Source of the DNA: Arthrobacter sp. ISL-48
GTDB taxonomy: Bacteria > Actinomycetota > Actinomycetes > Actinomycetales > Micrococcaceae
Length of the DNA: 64,000 nt
NCBI RefSeq assembly: GCF_018613805.1
Contig: NZ_JAGGPL010000001.1
Coordinates: 434,001 to 498,000 of the forward strand
Direction: 5' to 3'
Shown here: positions 8,859-18,047 of the stretch, in pieces
How the letters are laid out: each line of letters starts with the position of its first letter
How positions within the stretch are numbered: the first letter of the stretch is position 1
Translations under genes and position numbers: made by a program
The notes under the pieces: generated by a model
The model's database searches: none
What the model was told of the DNA's origin: nothing
The model's input: only the letters and a program-made list of their open reading frames with translations

Positions 8859-10292
8859 ATGCCGGACTTCTCAGCTTTCTTCCCGTTCATTGCCGTGATA
8901 ATCGGGGCAATTGCCGTCATTGCCTTTATTTGGGTGGCGGTAAGACTGACGTGGAAAGTGGCCGAGCCAAATGAGGCACTCATCATTTCCGGTCTGACGC
9001 GCGGATCCCTGGAAACCCGCGAAGGCATGGACTTCAAAATCGTCACGGGCAAGGGTGCCCTGGTTTTCCCAGGGCTCCAGACTGTCCGGACGCTGTCGCT
9101 CACGCTGAACGAAACGGAGCTCAAAGTCTCGTGTGTGACATCACAGGGCATCCAGGTGATTGTGGAAGGCGTGGTGATCTACAAAATTGGTGATGCTCCG
9201 CCCTTTATTGCAAATGCGGCCAGGCGCTTTCTCGGCCAGCAGCCCAAAATGGAAAGCCAGGTGTACAACGTCTTCGAGGGGCACCTGCGGTCCATCATCG
9301 GCAGTATGACCATGGAAGAAATCATCCGCGAGCGGGACAAGCTGGCTTCGCAGGTCCGTGGCGCCAGCGGCGTCGAAATGGAGAAGCTTGGCCTCGTGGT
9401 GGATTCGCTCCAGATCAAGGACCTGCAGGATCCCACAGGGTACATCCAGAACATCGCCAAGCCCCATATCGCCCAGGTGAAGATGGAGGCCCGCATCGCC
9501 GAGGCCACGAGGAACCGGGAGGCCGCGGAGAAGGAGGCGGAGGCCGCGGCGCTCATCGCCGACGCCCAGAGCGTCTCGGCTATCAGGCAGTCCGTGGCAC
9601 AGGCCAACGCCGAAAGGGCTAAGGCGAATGCCGCCCAGGCCGGTCCGCTGGCCGATGCAACAGCACGCCAGCAAGTGGTGGTCCAGGAAACGGAAGTGGC
9701 CAAGCTTGAGGCTGACCGCGAGGAGCAGAAACTCCAGACCACCGTGCGGAAGCCTGCCGATGCCAAGGCCTACGCCAAACGCACCGATGCCGAAGGCCAG
9801 AAGGCTGCCGACATCAGTGCCGCCGAGGCCCTGGCGCGCCGCACAGAACTTGAAGCCCAGGCCAACGCCCGGCGGACGGAACTGCAGGCCCAGGCGAATG
9901 CCACCGCTGCGGCAGCCGCTGCCGGAGCCACCAAAGTCACAGGCGAGGCGGAAGCCGCAGCCACCAGGGCCAAGGGTGATGCAGCGGCATCCGCCATCAA
10001 GGCCAAGGCCCTGGCCGAAGCGGATGGCATCAAGGCGCGGGCGGAAGCCCTGGGGACCAACCAGGACGCGGTCATTTCGCAGCAGCTGGCCGAGAACATG
10101 CCGGCCATTATCGCCGCTGCCGCAGAGCCGTTCTCCCACGTGGGCCAGATGACCGTGCTGAACGGCGGCGACGGCGTGAACCAGATGCTCGGCGGAATCC
10201 TGGCGCAGGCGGGCGACTACCTGCCGACCCTCGCCTCCGCGCTGAAGAACGGCAGGGAAGCGAAGCGCCCACCGAAAGCTCCAGAGGCCTGA
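8859..10292 (+). CDS. Flotillin-like SPFH/Band 7 membrane protein
   Basis: The 477-aa product has an N-terminal membrane segment (about residues 7-31) and an SPFH/Band 7 domain (about 35-200: PNEALIISGL, GKGALVFPG, RFLGQQPKMESQVYNVFEGHL). A long Ala/Glu/Lys-rich coiled coil follows (200-410). Flotillins form cytoplasmic-face scaffolds of lipid microdomains. The internal AEA-type repeats and a poly-alanine run are typical of the family. ATG 8859 is chosen because GAAAGG lies 8 nt upstream; a TTG two codons earlier is less likely. A short NfeD-like gene follows 54 bp downstream, and flotillin-NfeD pairing is a known operon type. Confidence 0.92.
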   Translation: MPDFSAFFPFIAVIIGAIAVIAFIWVAVRLTWKVAEPNEALIISGLTRGSLETREGMDFKIVTGKGALVFPGLQTVRTLSLTLNETELKVSCVTSQGIQVIVEGVVIYKIGDAPPFIANAARRFLGQQPKMESQVYNVFEGHLRSIIGSMTMEEIIRERDKLASQVRGASGVEMEKLGLVVDSLQIKDLQDPTGYIQNIAKPHIAQVKMEARIAEATRNREAAEKEAEAAALIADAQSVSAIRQSVAQANAERAKANAAQAGPLADATARQQVVVQETEVAKLEADREEQKLQTTVRKPADAKAYAKRTDAEGQKAADISAAEALARRTELEAQANARRTELQAQANATAAAAAAGATKVTGEAEAAATRAKGDAAASAIKAKALAEADGIKARAEALGTNQDAVISQQLAENMPAIIAAAAEPFSHVGQMTVLNGGDGVNQMLGGILAQAGDYLPTLASALKNGREAKRPPKAPEA

Positions 10293-10346
10293 GACTGGCA
10301 TGCCTAAAAACGCCGATGCACACGGCCTGCATGCATAGGGACTCGG

Positions 10347-10601
10347 ATGCATAGGGACGTCGACCGAAGCCTGACCGGCAAGATCGGGCGCGTGACGGGC
10401 CGCATCGGTCCCGGCACCATCGGCGAAGTGATGCTGCCCTACCTGGGCGGGACCAGCGCTTTCCACGCCCACCCGTTCGACAAGACAAGCGTGTTCGCTG
10501 TGGGTGAGGAAGTGCTGGTTATCTTCTTTGAGCCGCCCCAAACCGTTTATGTGGATGAACTGCCGGAGGTGCTGCAGCACCGCGAGGGCAGCTCCCGCTG
10601 A
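10347..10601 (+). CDS. Short NfeD C-terminal-like (OB-fold) protein
   Basis: The 84-aa product (GKIGRVTGRIGPGTIGEV..., VFAVGEEVLVIFFEPPQTVYVDEL) resembles the isolated OB-fold of NfeD proteins, with the G-x-x-G-x-V strand pattern. The usual NfeD membrane segments are missing, so it is probably soluble and tethered by binding the flotillin encoded upstream. The start is the only ATG after an in-frame stop and has no clear Shine-Dalgarno. The function is inferred from context and fold pattern. Confidence 0.6.
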   Translation: MHRDVDRSLTGKIGRVTGRIGPGTIGEVMLPYLGGTSAFHAHPFDKTSVFAVGEEVLVIFFEPPQTVYVDELPEVLQHREGSSR

Positions 10602-10744
10602 CGCCAGCCCTGGCACGCCCTTGGATCGGTTTCCCTCGATCAACCAGCATGTGCAGGCGGGCGCTGCCCTCCCTGCTTTTCCCCAGATTGCCCGTCTAGG
10701 CTCACGGTAGCCGCGCCGCACGGGGCGCACCATATCGGAGGATT

Positions 10745-11560
10745 ATGAGCACCTCACTGCTTGTACCCGGCGCCGAGCTGCCCATCTCCGGAAAGCCCTT
10801 TGGCGACATCCCTGCCCTTGATATCGATTACCTCCGCCGCCGTATACGGCGCAAGGCCCTCAACGCCACTCTCGTTCTCCCTGTCCTCTTTGCGCTGGCG
10901 TTCGCCATCTTCTGGCATGTGGGCCAGCCCTTTTGGGGTAACTGGCCGCAGGTCGATGCCACGGTGACAAGCCATTACGAATATGTCACCAAAGGAGTCC
11001 GCTGCAGTCTGGGGCTCGATTACCTCGTGGATGGACAGCGACTTCACGGCGACTTCTCCGTCACACTTCCCTGCGACGGGGCTCCGGCGGTGGGCTCCGT
11101 GGTCAAACTCGGCGTCTCTCCGGAGGACCACGGGTGGGTGGCGGTAGCCGGATATCCCGGGCTCCCGACCTTCCAGCTGCTTCTGACCGGAATGGGCCTC
11201 GGATTTCCCGTGTCCGGCTGTGCACTGTTTACCTTCTTCGCGATCCGGCGGCTCCGGAGAGTGGTGCGGCTCGGTGCCGGTCCATGGCAGGCGGTGACCG
11301 GCACAGTCCTGGCGTCGTTGCCGAGCTCCAACGGGCTGTGGCTCGCCCTGACGCTGGCCGTTTCCGGGTCACCTGACGTCGAAGTGGGTTTTGGCCTCAA
11401 GGGCATTGAATTTTTCCCGCTCCCCGCGGCAGGGAGCACTTTTACACTTCACCTGGCAGGTGACGGGAAGGGCAGGGTCCTGGTCGGTATCCCCGGACAC
11501 TGGGGAGAGTCTGTCGGCACGATCAGGGCACTGCCCGCTCACAAGCTGGCCGCAGAATGA
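10745..11560 (+). CDS. Two-TM membrane protein (DUF3592-like), tandem copy 1
   Basis: The 271-aa product has membrane segments near residues 38-58 and 142-165. Between them lies an extracytoplasmic domain that starts WGNWPQVDATVTSHYEY, a pattern seen in DUF3592-type proteins, with two cysteines (RCSLGLDY, TLPCDG) that could pair. The C-terminal part is a second beta-rich domain. GGAGG precedes the ATG. Its stop overlaps the start of the paralogue at 11557 by 4 bp (ATGA), so the two are translationally coupled. The function is unknown; the pair arose by tandem duplication (same architecture and motifs). Confidence 0.8.
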   Translation: MSTSLLVPGAELPISGKPFGDIPALDIDYLRRRIRRKALNATLVLPVLFALAFAIFWHVGQPFWGNWPQVDATVTSHYEYVTKGVRCSLGLDYLVDGQRLHGDFSVTLPCDGAPAVGSVVKLGVSPEDHGWVAVAGYPGLPTFQLLLTGMGLGFPVSGCALFTFFAIRRLRRVVRLGAGPWQAVTGTVLASLPSSNGLWLALTLAVSGSPDVEVGFGLKGIEFFPLPAAGSTFTLHLAGDGKGRVLVGIPGHWGESVGTIRALPAHKLAAE

Positions 11561-12374
11561 ACACGGTACTGCTGGCACCAGGACTCGAACTGCCGGTCAC
11601 CGGCATGCCCTATGGCGAGACCCCGGTCCTGGACGTCGATCATCGTCGCAGGCGCCTGATTCGCAGAGTCTTTGTTCGCACGGGAATGCTGATCACGATG
11701 TTCGTTGCGGCCGCCTCGTTGTTCTGGCACCTTGGCCAGCCATTGTGGGGCAATTGGCCACAGATGGATGCGACCGTGACCAGCCAGGACGAATACGTAT
11801 CCCGGGGTACGCACTGCAGTCTCGGTCTCAGCTACACCGTCGACGACCAATACTCCACACCCATTACTCCGAGTTCGACCCGTGCGGCGAGTCATTGGCC
11901 ATCGGTTCCGTGGTCAAAGTCGGCGTCGACCCCGGCGACCACGGGCAGGTAGTCGTGGCCGGTGTTCCTGACCCGATCATCGCGCAGCTGTTCGCCACAG
12001 GTGCGGGGTCGTTCGTCCCTTTGTTCTGGATGAGTATCTTCGTCGGCTTCACCTGGCTGCACTACCGTACCGTCACCAAGCTCGGGAGCGGTCCGTGGCA
12101 CGAGGTGACGGGCACCGTTGTGACCAGCTCGATCACCAGCAACAGGCGCAAAGCGGTCATCAAATCCACCGAGGGCCCTGCCTTCCGGGTCAACTTTGGG
12201 CTCAGGGGGATCACCTACTTCCCCGTACCCCGCGCCGGCAGCATCACGACACTTCGACTGGAGGGAGATGGGGCCGGCGGGGTGATGGTCGGCGTCAAAG
12301 GGCTCGTCGGCGACAACCTGGGCGTTATCGGACCGGTCGGGACAAGGCAGGAGGCAACCCGAGTTAAATTGTGA
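11557..12374 (+). pseudogene. Tandem paralogue of the preceding gene, frameshifted
   Basis: The first 95-100 codons (MNTVLLAPGLELPVTGMPYGETP..., WGNWPQMDATVTSQDEY, HCSLGLSYTVDDQ) match the upstream paralogue. Homology then jumps to another frame near 11850, where HTHYSEFDPCGE..IGSVVKVGVDPGDHG matches LPCDGAPAVGSVVKLGVSPEDHG. It continues to the stop at 12374, ending TRQEATRVKL. Restored, the protein would be about 272 aa against 271 for copy 1. This is one indel in an otherwise intact gene: a recent mutation, a sequencing error or, less likely, programmed frameshifting. Confidence 0.8.
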
Positions 12375-12570
12375 GGGCATCGACGGCGGCCGGCTGCTTC
12401 TCCACCCACTCTCGGGGCGCGCCTCGATGGCAGATCGCCGTCAATCATTCCGGAGACGTTCCCGGAGGCAGATACTCCCCCTGACCCCCGACCCCGCTGT
12501 TAACCCAACCTTTCACTGCGCGTAACACCCCCTCCCCCGTCACGTCAGGCACGGCGCCCACCGTGGAGGT

Positions 12571-13719
12571 GTGAGGATCGCAATTGTGGCCGAATCATTC
12601 CTGCCCTTGATGAACGGGGTGACGCACTCCATCCTGCGGGTGCTGGAGCATCTTCAGGACCGCGGCGACGAGGTGCTGGTGATCGCGCCGTCGATGCAGG
12701 CAGCGACGGAGCCCGCAGGTCCTGAAGTGGTCCACGGTGCGCAGGTCCACCGGCTTCCTTCTGTGCCGCTGGCCGGCTACACCAATGTCCGCGTGGCGAT
12801 GGGAGGTGTGTACCGGGTCAAGCGAATCCTTGCCGAATACGCACCGGACGTCGTCCACCTTGCCTCCCCGTTTGTGCTCGGCTGGCGGGCTGCGCAGGCA
12901 GCCTACCAACTGGGGATCCCCACCATTGCCATCTACCAGACAGAGGTCCCCAGCTACGCCGCACGCTACGGGGTGCCGTTCCTGGAGAACTGGGCGTGGA
13001 ACCGGGTTGAGAACATCCACCTCCTGGCGACCAGGACGTTGGTGCCGTCCACGTTCGCCCTGAACCAGTTGCGCGGCCGCGGGATTCCGCGGGTGGGGAT
13101 GTGGCGGCGCGGGGTGGACACCACGCGGTTTTCGCCCGAAAAGCGCGACGCCGGCTGGCGGGCCTCCGTCGCTCCCGGCGGTCAGAGGATCATCGGCTAC
13201 GTAGGCAGGCTCGCCATCGAAAAGCAGGTGGAGGACCTGGCTGTCCTCGCCGACGTGCCTGACACCAGGCTGGTGATAGTAGGCGACGGCCCGCAGCGTG
13301 CCGCTCTGGGGGAAGTTTTGCCGGAGGCTGTGTTCACGGGATTCCTCGGCGGCGAGGAGTTGGCCCGCGCCATGGCGTCCTTCGATCTCTTTGTCCATCC
13401 AGGCGAGTTCGAGACGTTCTGCCAAACCATCCAGGAGGCCATGGCATCGGGGGTGCCGGTGGTGGCCACGGGGCGCGGCGGCCCCTTGGACCTGGTGGAG
13501 AACTCCCGCACCGGCTGGCTCTACGAACCCGGGGACCTGGCCGGACTGCGCGCGCGGGTCATGGACCTGATGGGCGACGACGCCAAGCGCCGCGCGTTCG
13601 GAGCAGCAGCCCACGCTTCGGTCCAAGACCGGACCTGGCCGGCGCTGAGCGCCGAACTAGTGGAGCACTACCGCGACGTCATCACAGCTCCCAGGCTGGC
13701 GGAAATGCGTAACTCTTAA
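12571..13719 (+). CDS. GT4 glycosyltransferase (mannosyltransferase-like)
   Basis: The 382-aa product has the two Rossmann-like domains of family GT4/GT-B. The N-terminal acceptor side begins RIAIVAESFLPLMNGVTHS, and the C-terminal donor side has GYVGRLAIEKQVEDL, VIVGDGPQR and an E-x7-E motif in FETFCQTIQEAMASG. It is closest in pattern to actinobacterial GDP-mannose-dependent transferases such as MgtA/PimB' that build mannolipids at the inner membrane face; the exact acceptor is not determinable. The GTG start is oddly placed, with GGAGGT directly abutting it (0-nt spacing), although the protein start matches the family. The gene stands alone. Confidence 0.85.
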   Translation: MRIAIVAESFLPLMNGVTHSILRVLEHLQDRGDEVLVIAPSMQAATEPAGPEVVHGAQVHRLPSVPLAGYTNVRVAMGGVYRVKRILAEYAPDVVHLASPFVLGWRAAQAAYQLGIPTIAIYQTEVPSYAARYGVPFLENWAWNRVENIHLLATRTLVPSTFALNQLRGRGIPRVGMWRRGVDTTRFSPEKRDAGWRASVAPGGQRIIGYVGRLAIEKQVEDLAVLADVPDTRLVIVGDGPQRAALGEVLPEAVFTGFLGGEELARAMASFDLFVHPGEFETFCQTIQEAMASGVPVVATGRGGPLDLVENSRTGWLYEPGDLAGLRARVMDLMGDDAKRRAFGAAAHASVQDRTWPALSAELVEHYRDVITAPRLAEMRNS

Positions 13720-13911
13720 GGGACCGGGTGCGGCAGGAGTCCGTAACCCCGCAGATACGAAAGCCTTGCGGACGCTAAACTTACGCCTTTCCGCTGCCGG
13801 CAAAGAATCGGCACCTTTCGTATCCGGAATCCTTGCGAAATAGTAAGCACACTGATTGAATTGGATCACCGGGGTGACATCGGCACCAATTATCGACAAG
13901 GAAGTGTGATC

Positions 13912-14181
13912 ATGGGAATTCTCGGATTTCTCATTTTGGGTCTGATAGCCGGAGCTATTGCGAAGGCCATCCTGCCCGGAACGCAAGGAGGAGGCTGGCT
14001 TATCACCCTCGTCCTTGGCGTCGTCGGAGCGGTCTTGGGTGGATGGATCGGATCCCTCATCTTCGGCGGAGGACTTGCCGAATTCTTCGACCTCCGCACC
14101 TGGCTGCTGGCGATCCTGGGCTCGATCATTGTCCTGCTGATCTACGGCGCAGTGGCGGGCCGTGGCCGAAGCCGGGTCTGA
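13912..14181 (+). CDS. GlsB/YeaQ/YmgE family stress membrane protein
   Basis: The 89-aa product has three hydrophobic helices and the family signature GFLILGLIAGAIAKAILPG followed by glycine-zipper segments (GVVGAVLGGWIGSLIFGG). Members are small transglycosylase-associated membrane proteins induced by stress. AAGGAAG lies 6-12 nt before the ATG. A T-rich terminator follows, so it is monocistronic. Confidence 0.92.
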   Translation: MGILGFLILGLIAGAIAKAILPGTQGGGWLITLVLGVVGAVLGGWIGSLIFGGGLAEFFDLRTWLLAILGSIIVLLIYGAVAGRGRSRV

Positions 14182-14201
14182 CGCACAAAGAGCTATCAGC
14201 C

Positions 14202-14237
14202 AAAGCGCCGTCCCCGTTCACGAGGGGCGGCGCTTTT
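14202..14237 (+). terminator. Rho-independent terminator
   Basis: The stem aaagcgccg-t-cccc pairs with gggg-c-ggcgcttt around a short loop and ends in TTTT. It lies 20 bp after the GlsB-like gene. Confidence 0.85.
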
Positions 14238-14350
14238 GCCTGCGCCTGACATAGTCCGGTTGTCCAGGACCCGAATAGTAAACGATTCCTCCCGGCCGCA
14301 TTGATATCGCGCAACTGCACTTTATGATGTGCCTGGGGGGTGGTTGCGTT

Positions 14351-16543
14351 ATGGGGGATTCTCGTCACAACGACGAGCTGGCGGCACGCGAGTTCGGCAC
14401 TGACGCTGGCGCAGCGGGGACATCCGATGCGGGGTCCTCCGTTCGTGCGCGGGGCGATGGGGTAAATGATGCACTCCTTGACGCAAGCCCCGATGCGCTG
14501 CTTGGCATTGCACCTGACGGCACCATCAGTATGGCCAACGCGGCAGCCACCCGCCTGTTCGGCGTCGCCCGGGATCAGCTGATCGGCAGCGATCACCGGA
14601 GACTGCTGAAGAAGGGCTTCAGGAACGAGATCGTCCAGATCTACAGGCACCTGAAAGAGCGGCAGGAGGAACCCGTGCCGCCGCGGGAAGTGTACGGCGT
14701 GCACAGCAACGGCACCGAGTTCGCTGCCGAAGCTGCCGGTGCCTTGCTGGAATCCGGCAATGAGACTCAACTGCTGGCTTCCATCCGGAGTATCTCCCAC
14801 AGAAAAGCGGATACCGATCTGCACGAGGCACTGTCCCTGCTCACGGCAACACTTGAATCAACTGCGGACGGCATCCTGGTCATCAGCAGGGACGGCAAGC
14901 TCTCCGGGCTCAACGAACAATTCCTTAAGATGTGGGGCATTCCCCCGGAACTCGTCCAAGGCTCCGAGGCCGCGCCTGTCATTCGCCTGGTTCTGGAGCA
15001 AGTGGCCGACCCGGACGCCTTTCTGGCCAGGATCGCCGAGATTGATAACGATCCCGCCTCTGAGAGCCACGACGTCCTGGATTTCAAGGACGGCCGGACG
15101 CTTGAAAGGTACTCGCGTCCGCAGAGGGTGGGCGACCGGATCGCGGGCAGGGTATGGAGCTTCCGCGACGTCACGCCCCGCCGTCTCGCCCAGGAGCAAG
15201 CCCAGCAGGCCATGACGGACCTCGCGGCGCAGGCTGAACAGCTACGGGCCCTGGCCTTTCGGGACCCGTTGACGGGGCTAGCCAACCGGGCGGTGTTCAA
15301 TGACGGGTTGGCTGCTGCTCTGGGCGCGCCCCGGCTCAAGTCAGTCGATGTCCTGCTGATCGACCTGGACGACTTCAAGGAAGTCAACGACATCCTTGGC
15401 CATCAGGCGGGAGATGACATGCTGGTTGAGGTGGCCCGGAGGCTCCGCCGCTGTGTGCCCACTGCCGATGTCGTTGCCCGGCTCGGCGGCGACGAGTTCG
15501 TCGTGTTGTTGACGGACTGCCCGGACGCCGACGACATCGCTGCCGACATTGTCCGCTCCCTGCACGTACCTGTGACCATCAGCGGCACCGTTCTGCGTCC
15601 CAGCTTGAGCATGGGCCTTGCTTCCATGGGCCACGAGGAAATCGGCACCAACGAGCTGCTGCGGCACGCGGACATCGCCATGTACGCGGCCAAGGCGGCG
15701 GGAAAGAACCGGTTCATTCGGTTCCACCCGGACATGATGACAGCCCTGGTGCAGCGGACGGACATGTTGACCGGGCTGCAGCTGGCGGTGGCCAGGCGTG
15801 AGATCTCCGTGGCGTTCCAGCCCATCGTGTCTCCGAGGATGGGCCAGGTGGTCCAGTTCGAAGCCTTGGCGCGCTGGAACCGCGACGGCGAACGCATCCC
15901 GCCGTCCGTCTTCATTCCCATGGCGGAGCGCAGCGGCCTGATCGGGGAGATCGGGGCGGAAGTGATGGCGCGCAGCCTGGTGCGGCTCGCGCCGTGGCTG
16001 AGCGAAGACCCGTCGCGGTCCCTCGCGGTGAATGTGTCCGGAGTCCAGCTGCAGGAGCCAGACTTCGCCGAGGGTGTCCTCGCCCTCGCCGAGGCCAGCG
16101 GAGTAGGCGCCTACCAGTTGGTTCTGGAGGTCACCGAAAGTGTATTTTTCGACCCCGACAACAACTTGATCAAGCAGCTCGCCAGCCTGCGGGAGACTGG
16201 AGCCCGGGTGTCGCTCGATGACTTCGGTACCGGGTACTCGTCCCTGGGCAGGCTGCAGGACCTGCCGGTGGACGAGGTGAAGATCGATAAGACCTTTGTC
16301 TCCATGGTACGGACCGGCCGGGAGCGGCTGCCGATTCTGAGTTCCATGATCAACATGGCCCATAGCCTGGGGCTGAGGGTTACTGCTGAGGGTGTCGAGA
16401 CCGCCGCGCAGGCCGATTACCTGACCGCACTCGAGTGCGATTCGTTGCAGGGGTACCTGTTCTCACTCCCCGTCACAGGCAGCCGGATGGAACTCGCCAT
16501 CCAGCAGGCGAACGAGGCCATCCAGGCGCTGAAGGGACGTTAG
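14351..16543 (+). CDS. PAS-GGDEF-EAL cyclic-di-GMP turnover protein
   Basis: The 730-aa cytosolic protein has two PAS domains (about 35-150 and 160-280), a coiled linker, a GGDEF domain (RLGGDEF at about 379-383) and an EAL domain (E504 in FEALARW). The GGDEF motif is intact, but the RxxD inhibitory site five residues upstream is absent (PTAD). The EAL domain keeps the catalytic set: EAL, NVSGVQL, LEVTES, DDFGTGYSS, EVKIDKTF and AEGVET. Both activities are therefore possible. There are no membrane segments. ATG 14351 is favoured by a G-rich site 10 nt upstream; ATGs at 14324 and 14327 are alternatives. Confidence 0.92.
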   Translation: MGDSRHNDELAAREFGTDAGAAGTSDAGSSVRARGDGVNDALLDASPDALLGIAPDGTISMANAAATRLFGVARDQLIGSDHRRLLKKGFRNEIVQIYRHLKERQEEPVPPREVYGVHSNGTEFAAEAAGALLESGNETQLLASIRSISHRKADTDLHEALSLLTATLESTADGILVISRDGKLSGLNEQFLKMWGIPPELVQGSEAAPVIRLVLEQVADPDAFLARIAEIDNDPASESHDVLDFKDGRTLERYSRPQRVGDRIAGRVWSFRDVTPRRLAQEQAQQAMTDLAAQAEQLRALAFRDPLTGLANRAVFNDGLAAALGAPRLKSVDVLLIDLDDFKEVNDILGHQAGDDMLVEVARRLRRCVPTADVVARLGGDEFVVLLTDCPDADDIAADIVRSLHVPVTISGTVLRPSLSMGLASMGHEEIGTNELLRHADIAMYAAKAAGKNRFIRFHPDMMTALVQRTDMLTGLQLAVARREISVAFQPIVSPRMGQVVQFEALARWNRDGERIPPSVFIPMAERSGLIGEIGAEVMARSLVRLAPWLSEDPSRSLAVNVSGVQLQEPDFAEGVLALAEASGVGAYQLVLEVTESVFFDPDNNLIKQLASLRETGARVSLDDFGTGYSSLGRLQDLPVDEVKIDKTFVSMVRTGRERLPILSSMINMAHSLGLRVTAEGVETAAQADYLTALECDSLQGYLFSLPVTGSRMELAIQQANEAIQALKGR

Positions 16544-16600
16544 CGTCCGGCGCGCTTCAAATCGAGGACAAAACAGCCAGGAACGCGGCGGGCGAGGACA

Positions 16601-17944
16601 ATGGCTTCTATGGACGTCGTCGTCATTGAAACACCGCCGCTTGGGGACCGCAGCTACCTGGTCCACGACGGGCAGGTGGCGCTGGTCATCGATCCGCAGC
16701 GGGATACGGACCGGGTGGAGAGCGCCGCCGCGGAGGCAGGCGTGCGGATCACGCACGTTGCCGAGACGCACCTCCACAACGACTACCTCAGCGGCGGCCT
16801 GGTGCTGTCCCGGGCCCATGACGCGGCCTACTTGGTGAACGCGGCCGACGCCGTCGGGTTTGAGCACCAGCCAATAACTGACGGCGCCACGGTCCAGGTG
16901 GGCCGGCTCACCGTGAAAGCGCTGGCCACGCCGGGCCACACCCACCATCACCTCTCCTACGTGGTCACCGATGGCCAGCAGCAGGCAGTGTTTTCGGGCG
17001 GAAGCCTGCTGTACGGATCCGTGGGCCGCACGGACCTCGTGGACCCGCACGACACCGAGCAGCTCACGCACGACCAGTATGCCTCCGTCCGCCGCCTTGC
17101 TGAGGAGGCCGGGCCGAATGCTGCCCTCTACCCCACGCACGGATTCGGCTCCTTCTGTTCGTCAGGGCCCGCGTCGGGTGCCCACAGGTCAACCATCGGC
17201 CAGCAGTTGGAAACCAACCATGCGCTGACGGACCCGGATGAGGACCACTTCGTCCGGGAGCTCATCGCCAACTTCACCGCGTACCCGTCCTACTACGCGC
17301 ACATGGCCCCCGTAAACAGGAACGGCCCGGGCCCAGTAGACCTCACGGTCCCGGAATCAGTGGACCCTGCCGAGCTCGCGAGAAGGCTGGAGGACGGCGA
17401 GTGGGTGGTGGATCTGCGCAACCGGGTGGCCTTCGCCAGCAGCCACCTGCAGGGCTCGGTCAGCTTCGAATACGGCCGCGGCTCCAGCTTCACCTCCTAC
17501 CTGGGCTGGGTACTCCCATGGGGCCAACACCTGACGTTGGTGGGCGCACGGGCCGACGTCGAGAAGGCCATCCGGGACCTCTCGCGCATCGGCATCGACT
17601 CCCCCGACGCTGCGCTCGGAACTGAACCGGCGGCGCTTGCCGCCGGCACCGCCGTCGTGCATTATCCCCGGGTGGGCTGGGCTGAATTGCTGGGCCAGCG
17701 CGGTGCCGGGGACGTGGTGCTGGACGTGCGGCGGACGGACGAGTACGACGACGGCCACCTCACGGGGGCTGTGAACGTCCCTCTGCATGAGCTGCTTTTC
17801 CGGATGGACGAGGTCCCCGCCGGGAAGGTCTGGGTCCACTGTGCGTCGGGCTACCGGTCGGGGGTGGCAGCGAGCCTGCTGCACCGGGCCGGAAGAGACG
17901 TGGTCCACGTGGACGCGAGGTACCAGCCCACCGCTCCTTCTTGA
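16601..17944 (+). CDS. MBL-fold hydrolase with two rhodanese domains (persulfide dioxygenase-like)
   Basis: The 447-aa product has a metallo-beta-lactamase domain (about 1-260) with THLHNDYLSGG, TPGHTHHHLSY and YPTHGFGSFC. Two rhodanese domains follow. The first (about 265-335) lacks a catalytic cysteine, while the second has it (C414 in HCASGYRS). This is the ETHE1/BLH-type arrangement linked to oxidation of glutathione- or other thiol-persulfides and sulfide detoxification. The first metal motif is THxHxDY rather than THxHxDH, as in related actinobacterial proteins. ATG 16610 is an alternative start (MDVVVIETPPLG). Confidence 0.88.
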   Translation: MASMDVVVIETPPLGDRSYLVHDGQVALVIDPQRDTDRVESAAAEAGVRITHVAETHLHNDYLSGGLVLSRAHDAAYLVNAADAVGFEHQPITDGATVQVGRLTVKALATPGHTHHHLSYVVTDGQQQAVFSGGSLLYGSVGRTDLVDPHDTEQLTHDQYASVRRLAEEAGPNAALYPTHGFGSFCSSGPASGAHRSTIGQQLETNHALTDPDEDHFVRELIANFTAYPSYYAHMAPVNRNGPGPVDLTVPESVDPAELARRLEDGEWVVDLRNRVAFASSHLQGSVSFEYGRGSSFTSYLGWVLPWGQHLTLVGARADVEKAIRDLSRIGIDSPDAALGTEPAALAAGTAVVHYPRVGWAELLGQRGAGDVVLDVRRTDEYDDGHLTGAVNVPLHELLFRMDEVPAGKVWVHCASGYRSGVAASLLHRAGRDVVHVDARYQPTAPS

Positions 17945-18047
17945 GGCGTGAGGGATATCATAGCCTTGCGTCTGCACCCAGGTCTCGGGTAACTCAAGTC
18001 CGGTATCCCGGCTTTGGGTGAACGGCGTACTTTGGGGGAGGACTCGC

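Noticed and set aside
9141..10733. A 530-codon minus-strand frame opposite the flotillin gene
   Set aside because: Low-complexity Gly/Leu/Arg translation caused by the Ala-rich coiled coil on the other strand; no domain and no ribosome site.
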